Assembly: GCA_963931055.1 (NCBI GenBank)
Contig: OZ006987.1
Span: 682,001 to 746,000, forward strand
DNA length: 64,000 bases
Direction: 5' to 3'
DNA from: Coprenecus sp949297365
GTDB taxonomy: Bacteria; Bacteroidota; Bacteroidia; Bacteroidales; UBA932
A program made the translations under genes and the position numbers. The notes below the pieces were generated by a model, which was not told the origin of the DNA, did no database searches, and saw only the letters and a list, made by a program, of their open reading frames with translations. Below, in pieces: positions 7,204 through 16,506 of the stretch. The stretch's first letter is position 1. The number at the start of each line of letters is the position of its first letter.

Positions 7204-8731
7204 ATGATGAGAAAAATCACTTTTATCTTTATCATGGCTGCAGTTGTTCTTTCCGGCTGTCAGAAACCGGAAAACAACACTCAGCAGCCGAATGACGGTA
7301 CTACTCCGGAAATCACCCTGAACATCAACGGAAATCTCACTCTGTCATCATGGGCCGGCACCGGCAATATCCCATATACCATAACCAATCCTGCAGAAGA
7401 TGGGGAAATCTATGCCGAATGCGATGCCGAATGGATTGACGGATTCAATTATGACACAGACGGACAGATAACATTCACCTATCAGGCCAATAACGGCGAG
7501 GTCAGAAACACCATAGTCACTGTCGGCTATAAATACGGTGACGGGCTGACTGCCGAAGAAAAGCAAATCAATGTCATACAGGAAACATACACTTTCAACA
7601 TAACGGTGAGCGATATCAAACCTACTTCCGCACGCATTATTTCCTCCTGCAATGAAGACATCACCTGGACATCCGGCATCATGACCAAAGAAGAATTTGA
7701 GAACACTGCCGGAGGGAAAGAAGGTATGCCGGATTATTTTGCAAAGCTTCTTAAAGAAGTGACATGGATACAATACGGATACAGCAGTTTTGAAGAGTTC
7801 ATTCAAAACTATCTGTTCAAGGGCAACACCAATGATGACTACACTGAGACCGGACTGCCTCAGGAGACTCCATACATCACCTACGCAGTCGGTATGGATT
7901 ACAACGGTGAATATACTACGGAGTTCTACTGGGGTCCCGAGTTTACAACCGGAAAGGTTGAGATAAACAAGGACGTCACTTTCGATATCAGTGTCGCCCC
8001 TAAGGCCGTGACCGCCGACATTACCGTAACTCCTTCCGACCCTTCTGTCCTGTATTTGGTATCTGCCATAGACGCCTCCGAATACGACGAGACAATGGAT
8101 GAATCCATCATGATCGAAATATGCAACAACTATGGACAATATATAACCAAACTATACCCACTCCGGGACACAAACCGTTCTCCAGAGCAATATGGAGCCT
8201 TCCAGTGAGTATTATGCCATAGCGTTTGGAGTAGACATCGCATCATGTGCATACAACACACTGATGTCCAAAAAGCCGTTTACTACCACCGGAACCGAGG
8301 AGTCCGGACCTTATGCATCTGCCAGAAGGACCAATTGGTGGGATATAAACGACTTGGTAGCGTATAATCCCGAATACGAAGCATACAGAAACGCAACAAG
8401 GCCCATGCTGGTATCCTTTGACTTTGAATTCAACGAGGCTGCAGAAAGCGCATACTGGATTATGTGGTACGGAGACGTGACTACTGAGAAATATGAGAAC
8501 GTCTATCAGATGACCCTCGATGCCGGACCTGCCGTCCAGTATAAAGGAGACCCATCTCCCATCCACTATATGAGATACGATGAGCCTACTACTTTATGTG
8601 TAATAGCCAGAGATGCCGACGGCAATCCCGGCGACATGTTCATGCAGCTGATCACTCTTAGGTCAGATGAGGGCAAGTCCACCGACTTCGAGCTGTTTGA
8701 TCAGTACCTCAACGCCCTGGTAGGGGAATGA
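7204..8731 (+). pseudogene. BACON-type lipoprotein gene split by a frameshift
   Basis: The first part (7204 to about 8165) starts MMRKITFIFIMAAVVLSGC, a lipoprotein signal, followed by a BACON-like domain (about residues 35-115, with SSWAGTGNIPYTITNP) and a fibronectin-like domain (FNITVSDIKPTSARII). In that frame it stops at 8208. The second part reads on in the +1 frame to 8731: TVLQSNMEPSSEYYAIAFG is the expected closing strand of such a domain and continues smoothly to a further domain ending at LNALVGE. The switch is near 8160-8175, where GGG and AAA runs are candidate slip or indel sites. Either the gene is freshly broken or there is a one-base sequence error. Both frames look like real coding sequence throughout. 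Confidence 0.7.
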
Positions 8732-8736
8732 AAAAA

Positions 8737-8778
8737 GAGAGGAGGGTGGCCTGTTTTCAAACGGGTCACCCTCCTTCC
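8737..8778. terminator. Bidirectional terminator between converging genes
   Basis: AGGAGGGTGGCC (8740-8751) pairs with GGTCACCCTCCT (8764-8775) with one mismatch. The A-run before it gives a T-run on the minus strand, so it best serves the long leftward operon that ends at 8800. Confidence 0.65.
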
Positions 8779-8799
8779 ACATTAAGTCCTATCCTATAC

Positions 8800-9663
8800 T
8801 CAATCCGCATATTTTATCTCGCGGCGTTCTATCTTAGTAGGAATCGTACCGCCGTCCTGATATGTCAGGCGTTCTGTCCAGTTGCCCTGAGAATCCAGAG
8901 TGTGCTCAAAACGGAGGACAGTCGCACGGGCCTCCCCGGCAAGAGTCATACCTGAGCAAAATCCCTTGTCATTGTATTCCATAAGGCTCTCCAGCTTCCC
9001 GAACAGCATATTGTCCGAATAAACGGAATCCCTTCGGTTCATATCGTCGTAATGCATCCTGAACTCACTCAGTTTCTTGTCTTTCGAGGAGTACATGACG
9101 TTGCCGGTATTGTTGCCGCGCTCATCATAAGTCATGATGCGGTATCCGGACGGCGTATCCTCATCCTTAAAGGAATAGTAGACCTTTATGCTGTCATTCC
9201 CGAAATACTCATAGACCTCGTACTTCTTCAGGCTGTCCATGCCGTCGGTTACTTTCATCGAGTGCAGACGCCCTCTCTTATAGGTATTGACGGTTTTCTC
9301 CAAAAGTTCACCGGCGGCCGACACCAGTTCCGACTCCAGAAGCTGGCCTTTTTCATTGTATACGGATGTCTGTTCCGAGACCTCCTTGCCCTCCTTGTTG
9401 AAGCGGCGCAGCAGGGTCGCATTGCCGTCCTTATTGAACTCCACGTAGATATTCTGCGACATGGGATCTACTGCTCCGGCCCTATAACCGTCGGCAGTCG
9501 AGTCCACTTTATAGGATATGGTTCTGAAAGAAGCCACATTGCCCCTCAGTTCATACTTGGAGGCATCCGTTTCCTGAACAGGTGCCCACGAATTGCATGA
9601 AACGACAGCCAAGGCCGACAGGCCGGCCGCAACCGCCGTTGCGAATCTCAGATAATTTTTCAT
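8800..9663 (-). CDS. Lipoprotein with YD/RHS-like beta repeats
   Basis: A 287-residue lipoprotein: signal MKNYLRFATAVAAGLSALAVVSC with the lipobox cysteine at residue 23. The mature part is built from short beta units of the type seen in YD/RHS-like and toxin-antitoxin wrapper proteins, for example YNEKGQLLES, YDERGNNTGNVMY, YNDKGFCSGM and LDSQGNWTER. These are typical of small Bacteroidales envelope lipoproteins of unknown role. It is the last gene of the moxR-bat-glmM run, 10 nt after the NamZ-like gene, and is followed by a strong terminator. No enzymatic motif is seen. Confidence 0.65.
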   Translation of the reverse strand: MKNYLRFATAVAAGLSALAVVSCNSWAPVQETDASKYELRGNVASFRTISYKVDSTADGYRAGAVDPMSQNIYVEFNKDGNATLLRRFNKEGKEVSEQTSVYNEKGQLLESELVSAAGELLEKTVNTYKRGRLHSMKVTDGMDSLKKYEVYEYFGNDSIKVYYSFKDEDTPSGYRIMTYDERGNNTGNVMYSSKDKKLSEFRMHYDDMNRRDSVYSDNMLFGKLESLMEYNDKGFCSGMTLAGEARATVLRFEHTLDSQGNWTERLTYQDGGTIPTKIERREIKYAD

Positions 9664-9673
9664 ATTCTCAATA

Positions 9674-10813
9674 TTAGTTGTTGATTGTTCTGAAAGTCTT
9701 TACACGTACAAGCTGATCGTCGTAGAGCATATAGCGGCGCGCCTTGCGTATCCATTTCTGCTCCTCGACCTTGATATGCTCCTTAAGGTCTGTCCATGAG
9801 GCAGAGCCTGCTACATACGAGCACATCACCTCGTCCCCCACGACGGCATCAAGTCCCGACACATCCGCCGGGACACCGTCCGCCACCAGTTGACGTATGA
9901 TTCTAAGCGCATGAGCCACCGAATGATAAGGCACTCCCGGTCTGGGCAGCATCTGAAAGCCATAGCAGAGTTCATCCTTATAGCGTCCGAATCGCGGGGT
10001 AAATACCGTCCTGCGCAGGAAGACTCCGGCATCGGAGAATCCGGACACATCGGCCTGCCTCAGATAACGTTCCATATACGGAGCCCCGAAGAGTTCGTAA
10101 GGCCGGGCCGTACCCTCCCCATAACTCAGGTCTGTACCCGAAAGCAGTACCATGCCGCAATAAAAGTTCGATGTAAACAGCCCCGGCACATCCGGCCTGG
10201 GCGGAATACTCCACGGCATCAGATACTGGGTCGCCGGACGTACCATATAGGAAATGATATGCAGCGGGAACCTGGCCCCCAACTCCGAATAGAAGAGGTT
10301 TGCCAGTTCTCCCAGGGTCAGGCCGTGCCGGTGCGGAATCCCGTCACTGGCGGTACCCTCCACCCACCGGCCGCAGATGTTCTCCCTGTCCAGGATATAC
10401 ACCGACACAGAGAGGCCGCCATGATGGATTACTCTGAATATCTCATGCAGCAGCGCGGTCATACTGTCGTATCTGGAACCGGTGTCCTGATACTCTACGA
10501 TGAGCGCATCGATGTCCTCCAGAGCACTCCGGTCCACAGGCGTACCCGTCAGAAGCGGCACGAACTCACAGCCGTCAAGTCCAAGACCGGAATACCTGGC
10601 GGCTCCGGCAGGAGAGCCCGCATCGGATTCTCCGAAAATACCGGCTGCCGGATAAAATATCTTCTTCAGGCTGCCCCTGCGGTAAAGACCATCAAACAGA
10701 TACTCTTCTGTCTCGGGATTCCAGGCAGACTGGTTGCACATCACGGCAAGCCGACCTTTGCGCAGCACGACATCTTCCTGACGGTCCAGGGGTGTTGTTC
10801 GGAACGAGAACAT
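9674..10813 (-). CDS. NamZ-like (DUF1343) protein, putative exo-N-acetylmuramidase
   Basis: A 379-residue member of the DUF1343 family; the founding member NamZ removes terminal N-acetylmuramic acid from peptidoglycan fragments. Recognisable segments are VEYQDTGSRYDSMTALLHEI (family form IQDVGARFYTY), ILDRENICGRWVEGT (LDRPNP...VEGP), HGLTLGELANLF and SGTDLSYGEGTARPYELFG (EGT...GRGTxxPFxxxG). It is divergent: several Pro/Asn positions are replaced, and there is no signal peptide, whereas family members are often exported. The gene starts 2 nt after glmM, which fits a cell-wall recycling context. Family assignment is firm; activity is inferred. Confidence 0.75.
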   Translation of the reverse strand: MFSFRTTPLDRQEDVVLRKGRLAVMCNQSAWNPETEEYLFDGLYRRGSLKKIFYPAAGIFGESDAGSPAGAARYSGLGLDGCEFVPLLTGTPVDRSALEDIDALIVEYQDTGSRYDSMTALLHEIFRVIHHGGLSVSVYILDRENICGRWVEGTASDGIPHRHGLTLGELANLFYSELGARFPLHIISYMVRPATQYLMPWSIPPRPDVPGLFTSNFYCGMVLLSGTDLSYGEGTARPYELFGAPYMERYLRQADVSGFSDAGVFLRRTVFTPRFGRYKDELCYGFQMLPRPGVPYHSVAHALRIIRQLVADGVPADVSGLDAVVGDEVMCSYVAGSASWTDLKEHIKVEEQKWIRKARRYMLYDDQLVRVKTFRTINN

Positions 10814-10815
10814 AA

Positions 10816-12204
10816 TCAGCCTATTATCGTCTTAACCATAGAGATGACATCGGTGGCTATCCTCTCAGCCCCGGCCTCGTCCTCAGCCTCGGAATAGACC
10901 CTGATGATCGGCTCGGTATTGGAGCGGCGCAGATGCACCCACATCCTCTCCCTGTCAAAGTCTATCTTGACTCCGTCGATATCGGTGATGCGCTCGGAGG
11001 CGTAGGCTTTCTTCACCTCTTCCAGCACCTTGTCTATCAAATCCTTGTCGGACAACTCTATTCTGTTCTTGGAGATAGAATAACGGGGCAGGGATTCCCT
11101 CAGCGCGGAGACCTTCTTCCCCGACTCGGCTATGCTGCTCAGGAACAGGGCTATGCCTATCAGCGCATCCCGGCCGTAATGCAGGTCCGGCACTATGACA
11201 CCCCCGTTGCCCTCACCGCCTATGACGGCTCCGGTACGCTTCATCTCGGCAGTCACATTGACCTCTCCGACTGCTGATGCACTATATGTACATCCGCGGG
11301 CCTCGGTCACATCCCGCAGGGCACGGGACGATGAGAGATTGGAGACTGTAGGACCGGGCCGCTTGGACAGCACATAGTCCGCGACAGAGACAAGGGTGTA
11401 CTCCTCCCCGAAGAAACTGCCGTCCTCGCAGACCAGGGCCAGGCGGTCCACGTCCGGATCCACGGCTATACCCAGATCGGCTTTCTCTTCAGCCACTGTA
11501 CGGCACAGATCCACCAGATGGGACGGAAGGGGCTCGGGATTGTGCGCGAACTGCCCGGTAGGCCCGCAGTTAAGCTTTACGCACTCCACGCCCAGAGCGT
11601 CCAGCAGTCCGGGCACGGCGATGCCGCCGACTGAGTTGACCGCATCCAGCACAGCCTTGAAATGCGCTTTTCTTATGGCCTCCCTGTCCACCAGCGGATG
11701 GGCCAGCACGGCCTGTATATGAGCGTCCGTAAAATCCTTTTCCACATACGAGCCGAGAGAGTCCACGTCGCAGTACTCGAAATTCTCCTCCCCGGCAATC
11801 CGTACAAGCTCTGCACCCTCGGCCGCATTGAGGAACTCCCCGTGCTCATTGAGCAGCTTAAGGGCGTTCCACTGCCTGGGATTATGCGAGGCAGTAAGTA
11901 TGATGCCTCCGTCAGCCTTCTCGAACATCACGGCCATCTCCACTGTAGGCGTGGAGGCCAGGCCGGCGTTGACCACGTCTATGCCGCAGGCTCTGAGAGT
12001 CCCGCAGACTATCTCGTCCACCATGGGGCCGGAGATACGGGCATCCCTTCCGACCACCACCTTGAGCCGGCGACCGCCCTTGCTGCGGTGCAGCATGGAA
12101 GAATATGCCGATACGAATTTTACAATATCCAGAGGTGTAAGCGAGTCTCCACAAGTGCCTCCGACAGTGCCTCTGATACCGGAGATGGATTTAATAAGTG
12201 TCAT
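10816..12204 (-). CDS. glmM: Phosphoglucosamine mutase
   Basis: GlmM converts glucosamine-6-phosphate to glucosamine-1-phosphate on the path to UDP-GlcNAc, feeding peptidoglycan and LPS synthesis. The 462-residue product has the start SISGIRGTVGG, the phosphoserine loop TASHNPRQWNALKLLN with active Ser106, the magnesium loop DPDVDRL, the sugar-binding GGEGNGGV and the phosphate-binding RRSNTEPIIRVYSEA. The length fits the Bacteroidota mutases annotated as GlmM; a broader phosphomannomutase or phosphoglucomutase role cannot be excluded from sequence. It lies 12 nt after batE and 2 nt before the NamZ-like gene in one transcription unit. Confidence 0.88.
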   Translation of the reverse strand: MTLIKSISGIRGTVGGTCGDSLTPLDIVKFVSAYSSMLHRSKGGRRLKVVVGRDARISGPMVDEIVCGTLRACGIDVVNAGLASTPTVEMAVMFEKADGGIILTASHNPRQWNALKLLNEHGEFLNAAEGAELVRIAGEENFEYCDVDSLGSYVEKDFTDAHIQAVLAHPLVDREAIRKAHFKAVLDAVNSVGGIAVPGLLDALGVECVKLNCGPTGQFAHNPEPLPSHLVDLCRTVAEEKADLGIAVDPDVDRLALVCEDGSFFGEEYTLVSVADYVLSKRPGPTVSNLSSSRALRDVTEARGCTYSASAVGEVNVTAEMKRTGAVIGGEGNGGVIVPDLHYGRDALIGIALFLSSIAESGKKVSALRESLPRYSISKNRIELSDKDLIDKVLEEVKKAYASERITDIDGVKIDFDRERMWVHLRRSNTEPIIRVYSEAEDEAGAERIATDVISMVKTIIG

Positions 12205-12216
12205 AGTCCTTAAAGT

Positions 12217-12978
12217 TTATATTATTTCTACATCTTCCGCCTCCATCCAGCCCTGCCTGCCGTCCGACAGTTCTATGCGGTACCACTCTCCCAGAGAGTC
12301 CATCACGGCCACCTTGGTGCCCTCGTGCAGGATAAACAGGGACTGGTCCGCAGAGCCCGGCGAACTCTTGACGCTGCTCACGGGTACGGTCACCACCGCC
12401 TCATCGTCAGACTCCAGAGCGGAGCGCAGGTTGAAGGCAAACACAGCGGATATTATCGTCATCAACAGAGCTGCCACAGCCAGGGCGAAAGCCGTCTTGC
12501 GCAGTGCCGGCGAGCCTCCGAAGCGGAACAGCAGCACCATTACCGCCGTCACCAGGAACAGGGCCAGCGCAATCCAGGCCCAGGCATCAGAGGACACCGT
12601 ATCCCGGAATGCCTTTATCCATGTCAGCAGGATAAACTCCGGCACCTCGTCAATCCTGTCCAGGGTGTACTCCCGGGCTATCGCCAGGTTGACCTGAGCG
12701 TCCTCGTAGGAGGGATCAAGTTTGAGAGCCCTCTCATAATAGAGTATGGACTGCCCGAGGCTGTTGCCCAGCTTATAATAGCAGTTGCCGATATTGTAAT
12801 ACAGTTCCCTGGAGACATAACCCTCCGCCTCCAGAGCGGAGAAGCAGTCCAGAGCCGCCTGATAATTCTCTTCCGTATAGTCCCTGACCGCCTGATTCCA
12901 GAGCGAGTCCGCATCCATGGCGGACAGCCATGCCGCCGATACTGCCAGGATGCCCAATATCATTATTATGCGTTTCAT
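12217..12978 (-). CDS. batE: BatE: TPR and SH3-like membrane protein
   Basis: A 253-residue protein starting at the ATG at 12978 (a TTG at 12987 is less likely). It has a signal segment (MKRIIMILGILAVSAAWLSA), TPR repeats (about residues 25-100, with YYNIGNCYYKLGNSLGQSIL and YYERALKLDPSYEDAQVNLA), two membrane helices (about 130-190) and a C-terminal bacterial SH3 domain (VSSVKSSPGSADQSLFILHE, then WYRIELSDGRQGWM). This is the BatE architecture of the Bacteroidota aerotolerance operon. In that family Bat proteins form membrane complexes with BatA and BatB; their molecular job is unsettled. It follows batD with a 5-nt gap. Confidence 0.85.
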   Translation of the reverse strand: MKRIIMILGILAVSAAWLSAMDADSLWNQAVRDYTEENYQAALDCFSALEAEGYVSRELYYNIGNCYYKLGNSLGQSILYYERALKLDPSYEDAQVNLAIAREYTLDRIDEVPEFILLTWIKAFRDTVSSDAWAWIALALFLVTAVMVLLFRFGGSPALRKTAFALAVAALLMTIISAVFAFNLRSALESDDEAVVTVPVSSVKSSPGSADQSLFILHEGTKVAVMDSLGEWYRIELSDGRQGWMEAEDVEII

Positions 12979-12983
12979 ATTAC

Positions 12984-14777
12984 TCAACTTTCTATGTCTG
13001 ATATCACTTTCTCCGCCTGACGGTAATGGGCCTCCATGGCATCGGAGCCACTGGACGGCGCATAGCGGGCGTACTCACAGGCATCCAGCACCTCGAACAG
13101 CGCCTTTATCACTGTCTCATTCTTACCCTTAGCCCGCAACTCCTCATCTATCCTGTCCCGGCTGAGGTCTGATACGGGAAGCATCAGCTTGTCAGAGATA
13201 TAGCCTTCTATGGCCTTGTGCAGTTCCTCGTAGAACGCCGTATAGAGATTCTGCCTGAGGAAGGCAGAGGCATTTTTAAGCCTTGCCCTGGCCACCTTCA
13301 TGGCCTTGCGGTTACGGCTGCCGGCCACGTCCCTGCGGAGAGCGGCACTTCTTACCAGATATACCCATGCTCCCGCAGTACACAGCAGTATCACTATCGG
13401 AACAATATAGATTACGGGAGTGTCCACCAGAAGCCGGGGTTCCTTACGCAGGCCGGAGGGAGAAGCCGATATGAAGCGGATGTCCTCTCCCAGACTCTTG
13501 ACACTCTGTTTGTTGACTCCTGACGACACCACCGCCGCATCAGTCCGCTGTCCCTGTCCTACCTTCAGTTTCAAGGGGCCTGATGACAGTGTCCTGTAAC
13601 GCCCGGAGGCTATGTCATAATACGAGAACTCCACCGGCGCAATGTCATACTCACCGGGGACTCTGGGGATGAAAGGATACTCAAAAGTCACAGTACCTGA
13701 CGCGCCGGCATCTCCGGTCGAGACCTTTTCCGTCTTCTTCACGTCATAAGCCTCAAAATCCGAGGGGAATCTCACTTCCGGGGTACTGACAAGATTGATG
13801 TTGCCTGTTCCGGATATCACCACTTTCAGAGACGCAGCCTCATGCGCGGCCACACTGTCGGAACTGAAACCGGCCGACAGCCTGAAACTGCCCACACCTC
13901 CCGTAAACGAAGCCGGAGCCCCCGAAGGGAGAGGCGAGACCTCTATCCGCACCGGAGAGCTGGACACCCTCTTGCGGACTGTCTGATATGTATCGAAGAA
14001 ATCGTCGAAGATAGACCTGGATGCCGAAGGCTGCGAGCGCACCTGTACGAGGCAGACCAGCTCTGCCGGGTCGATGGTCATACTGCCCGTCTGCTGGGGC
14101 AGCAGCATGTATCTGCGCAGAAGAGCGGCGTTGTACACCTGCCCGTCGTAATTCTCGCGGACGAAAGAGATGTTCTGAGGCGCGTCTATCTCCTGACTCC
14201 AGAAGCCGTCGAAGGACGGGAAACGGATGTCCTCAAACCCACCTATGGCCGAATTCTTAACGTACAGTTTCAGAGTAACGGTTATCGGCTCTCCGACCAC
14301 CGCCCGCGTCTTGTTGACCGTCATGCGGAGCATAATATCGTCTCCGGCCCGTGGAGCCGCACCCTGCGGGGCGGGAGCCGCGCCCTTGACCACTTCGACA
14401 TCAGCCTCCTCGGTAGTGTACGTCTCCTTGCCTATCTTCACGGAAGCAGGGCCTATCCGGTACTTTCCCACTGCTGTCGGCCGCAGCATGTAGGTGTAGA
14501 TGCTGGAGCGGGACTGGGTGGTCTTGCCGTTTATCATCTGAAAATTGGAGGATGTGGAGGTCAACGGTCCTGCCAGCACCTCGAACCCTTCGAAGGACGG
14601 TGCCTCGAAAGCGGTCACACGGGCATCGCCGGTAGCCGTGAAGACCACCTTGAAATCCTCGTCCGAGGACACCACTGCGGGCACATCCACCGTAAACGAG
14701 TTCTGGGCGGCGGCAGTCACCGTCCCCAGAAGCACACATACGGATAAAAATAGATTTCTGCTGAATATTCTTGTCAT
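12984..14777 (-). CDS. batD: BatD: oxygen-tolerance membrane protein
   Basis: A 597-residue protein with an N-terminal signal (ending AAAQNSF), a series of Ig-like beta domains (about residues 25-430) and one membrane helix near residue 455 (PVIYIVPIVILLCTAGAWVY), followed by a cytoplasmic helical tail. The segments FTATGDARVTAFEAPSFEGF, TTQSRSSIYTYMLRPTAVGK and VSGTGNINLVSTPEVRFPSD are diagnostic of the BatD/PF13584 family. The C-terminal tail contains AIEGYISDKLMLPVSDLSRD, also typical. It sits between the batB/C fusion (1-nt gap) and batE. Confidence 0.9.
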   Translation of the reverse strand: MTRIFSRNLFLSVCVLLGTVTAAAQNSFTVDVPAVVSSDEDFKVVFTATGDARVTAFEAPSFEGFEVLAGPLTSTSSNFQMINGKTTQSRSSIYTYMLRPTAVGKYRIGPASVKIGKETYTTEEADVEVVKGAAPAPQGAAPRAGDDIMLRMTVNKTRAVVGEPITVTLKLYVKNSAIGGFEDIRFPSFDGFWSQEIDAPQNISFVRENYDGQVYNAALLRRYMLLPQQTGSMTIDPAELVCLVQVRSQPSASRSIFDDFFDTYQTVRKRVSSSPVRIEVSPLPSGAPASFTGGVGSFRLSAGFSSDSVAAHEAASLKVVISGTGNINLVSTPEVRFPSDFEAYDVKKTEKVSTGDAGASGTVTFEYPFIPRVPGEYDIAPVEFSYYDIASGRYRTLSSGPLKLKVGQGQRTDAAVVSSGVNKQSVKSLGEDIRFISASPSGLRKEPRLLVDTPVIYIVPIVILLCTAGAWVYLVRSAALRRDVAGSRNRKAMKVARARLKNASAFLRQNLYTAFYEELHKAIEGYISDKLMLPVSDLSRDRIDEELRAKGKNETVIKALFEVLDACEYARYAPSSGSDAMEAHYRQAEKVISDIES

Positions 14778-14778
14778 C

Positions 14779-16506
14779 TTACCAATTTTTCTCCTTCTCT
14801 TTTGATTTCTGCTGCTCCGCCTTGGCCTTTTTCACCTTGTCCTGCGTCTGCTTTTCCTTGTCTTCTATGGCCTGGAGCATCTGCTGGGCCGCCTGAGGAG
14901 TTATCTGGGGCTGGTCCTGCTGCTGTTGCTGCTGATTCTGCTGATCTTGATTCTGCTCCTGCTTATTGTCCTGATTCTGTTGATCCTGCTCCTTATTCTG
15001 ATCCTGGTCCTGCTGATCTTTCTGATCCTGCTGCTGATTCTGGTTCTGTTGATGTTGCTGCTGTTGCTGTTCTTTCAGCATCTTCTGCGCATATGCCAGA
15101 TTGGACTTGGTCTCAAAATTGTCCGGTTCAAGCCTCAGGGACTCCTTGTACGCATCCACAGCCTCCTGATACTTCTTCTGCTTCAGGGCCAGATTGCCGC
15201 TGTTGTGGAAACAGTCCGAGGCCCTGGACGGAGAGACACTCTTGAGAGAGTCACCCAGTCCCTTAAGATACAGCTCAGCCTCACTGTAGCTTTCCGTCCT
15301 GTAAAGGGCATTGCCGAGATTGTATTTGGCGGTTATCGATGTGGAGTCCTCAACCAGAGCACGTTTGTAGTCCAGCTCCGCCTCCCGGAACTCACCTTTC
15401 TTGAACTCCCGGTTGCCGGCCCTGACCTCCGAACGGTCGCTCTGAGCCTGGAGCATCACTGGCGACGCCAGCATCAGGATAAGCACGGCCACCATCCCCT
15501 TCCCGCCCCCGAAGAGGCTCCTGCGGTTGCGGGTGTCCGATATCATAAACTCTATCAACATAAATATCAATGCTATGGCAAAGAAATACATATACTGCTC
15601 GTCATACTCCTCGAAGACCACCGACTGGAAGTCCTTCTCGTCCAGGCTGCGGATCTCGTCAATCACCGGATTGAGTCCGAACTCGGTGTTGCCGGCCCTG
15701 ACATAAAGTCCCTTGCCGGCCGAAGCCACCTCTTTCAGTGTCGCCTCGTCCAGACGGGTCACCACGATATTGCCGTCCTTGTCCTTCAGCAGCTCGCCGT
15801 CCACCGGTATGGGCTTGCCCTCCGGCGAGCCGACTCCGATGCAGAACACCCGTGCCCCCATATCCACCGCATCCCTGGCCGCAGCCACCGGGTCGTCCTC
15901 GTGGTTCTCGCCGTCGGTTATCAGGATGATGGCGCGGCTGTTCTCACTCTCGGATGTAAAACTCTTGATGGCCGTCCTGATGGCCTCTCCCATCGCCGTA
16001 CCCTGAACCGGCACTGACTCCGTGGTGATGGAACTGAGAAATATCTTGGCCGAGACATAGTCCGAAGTGACAGGCAGCTGCACAAACGACTCTCCGGCAA
16101 AGATTATCAGACCGATACGGTCTCCCTGAAGTTCATCCACCAGCTTGGATATCGCCAGCTTCGCCCTTTCCAGGCGGTTGGGCGAGTAATCCTCCGCCAA
16201 CATGGAGTTGGAGACATCCAGCACCACCATGATCTCCGCTCCTCTCACCTGCTTTTCCTTCAGTATGGCTCCCAGCTGAGGCCTGGCCATACCTATGGCA
16301 AAGAACAGCAGGGCCAGCGAGATGAGTGTAAGCTTCAGCCAGCCCTTGCGCCTGGGCACCAGCGGTGCCAGGGAGCTGACCAGGTCCGGGTCTCCGAAAC
16401 GGGCTATACGTCTCTTCCTCCATCTGCGCATCAGCCAGTAGGCTATGTACATCAGCGGGATGAGCAGTATCAACAACAGATATAAAGGTTGTGCCAGGTA
16501 AATCAT
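14779..16506 (-). CDS. BatB-BatC fusion: vWA domain plus TPR and Gln-rich tail
   Basis: A single 575-residue frame that covers what are often two genes. Residues 1-330 are BatB: two N-terminal membrane helices, a von Willebrand A domain with the metal site DVSNS (97-101) and the TDGE motif, then a C-terminal helix. After a linker with SLFGGGKG comes a second hydrophobic segment (about 345-360, like a signal peptide ending QAQSD), then BatC-type TPR repeats (to about 480, with YNLGNALYRTESYSEAELYL). The tail (about 483-575) is extremely rich in Gln, Asp and Asn, then Lys/Glu. The internal signal-like segment suggests a gene fusion. Start and stop overlap or abut batA and batD. Confidence 0.87.
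   Translation of the reverse strand: MIYLAQPLYLLLILLIPLMYIAYWLMRRWRKRRIARFGDPDLVSSLAPLVPRRKGWLKLTLISLALLFFAIGMARPQLGAILKEKQVRGAEIMVVLDVSNSMLAEDYSPNRLERAKLAISKLVDELQGDRIGLIIFAGESFVQLPVTSDYVSAKIFLSSITTESVPVQGTAMGEAIRTAIKSFTSESENSRAIILITDGENHEDDPVAAARDAVDMGARVFCIGVGSPEGKPIPVDGELLKDKDGNIVVTRLDEATLKEVASAGKGLYVRAGNTEFGLNPVIDEIRSLDEKDFQSVVFEEYDEQYMYFFAIALIFMLIEFMISDTRNRRSLFGGGKGMVAVLILMLASPVMLQAQSDRSEVRAGNREFKKGEFREAELDYKRALVEDSTSITAKYNLGNALYRTESYSEAELYLKGLGDSLKSVSPSRASDCFHNSGNLALKQKKYQEAVDAYKESLRLEPDNFETKSNLAYAQKMLKEQQQQQHQQNQNQQQDQKDQQDQDQNKEQDQQNQDNKQEQNQDQQNQQQQQQDQPQITPQAAQQMLQAIEDKEKQTQDKVKKAKAEQQKSKEKEKNW

Noticed and set aside
14920..15080. CTG/CTGATT-rich tandem-like DNA resembling a microsatellite
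   Set aside because: It encodes the Gln/Asp/Asn-rich tail of the BatB-BatC fusion; the repeats follow codon structure and are too irregular to be a separate repeat array.
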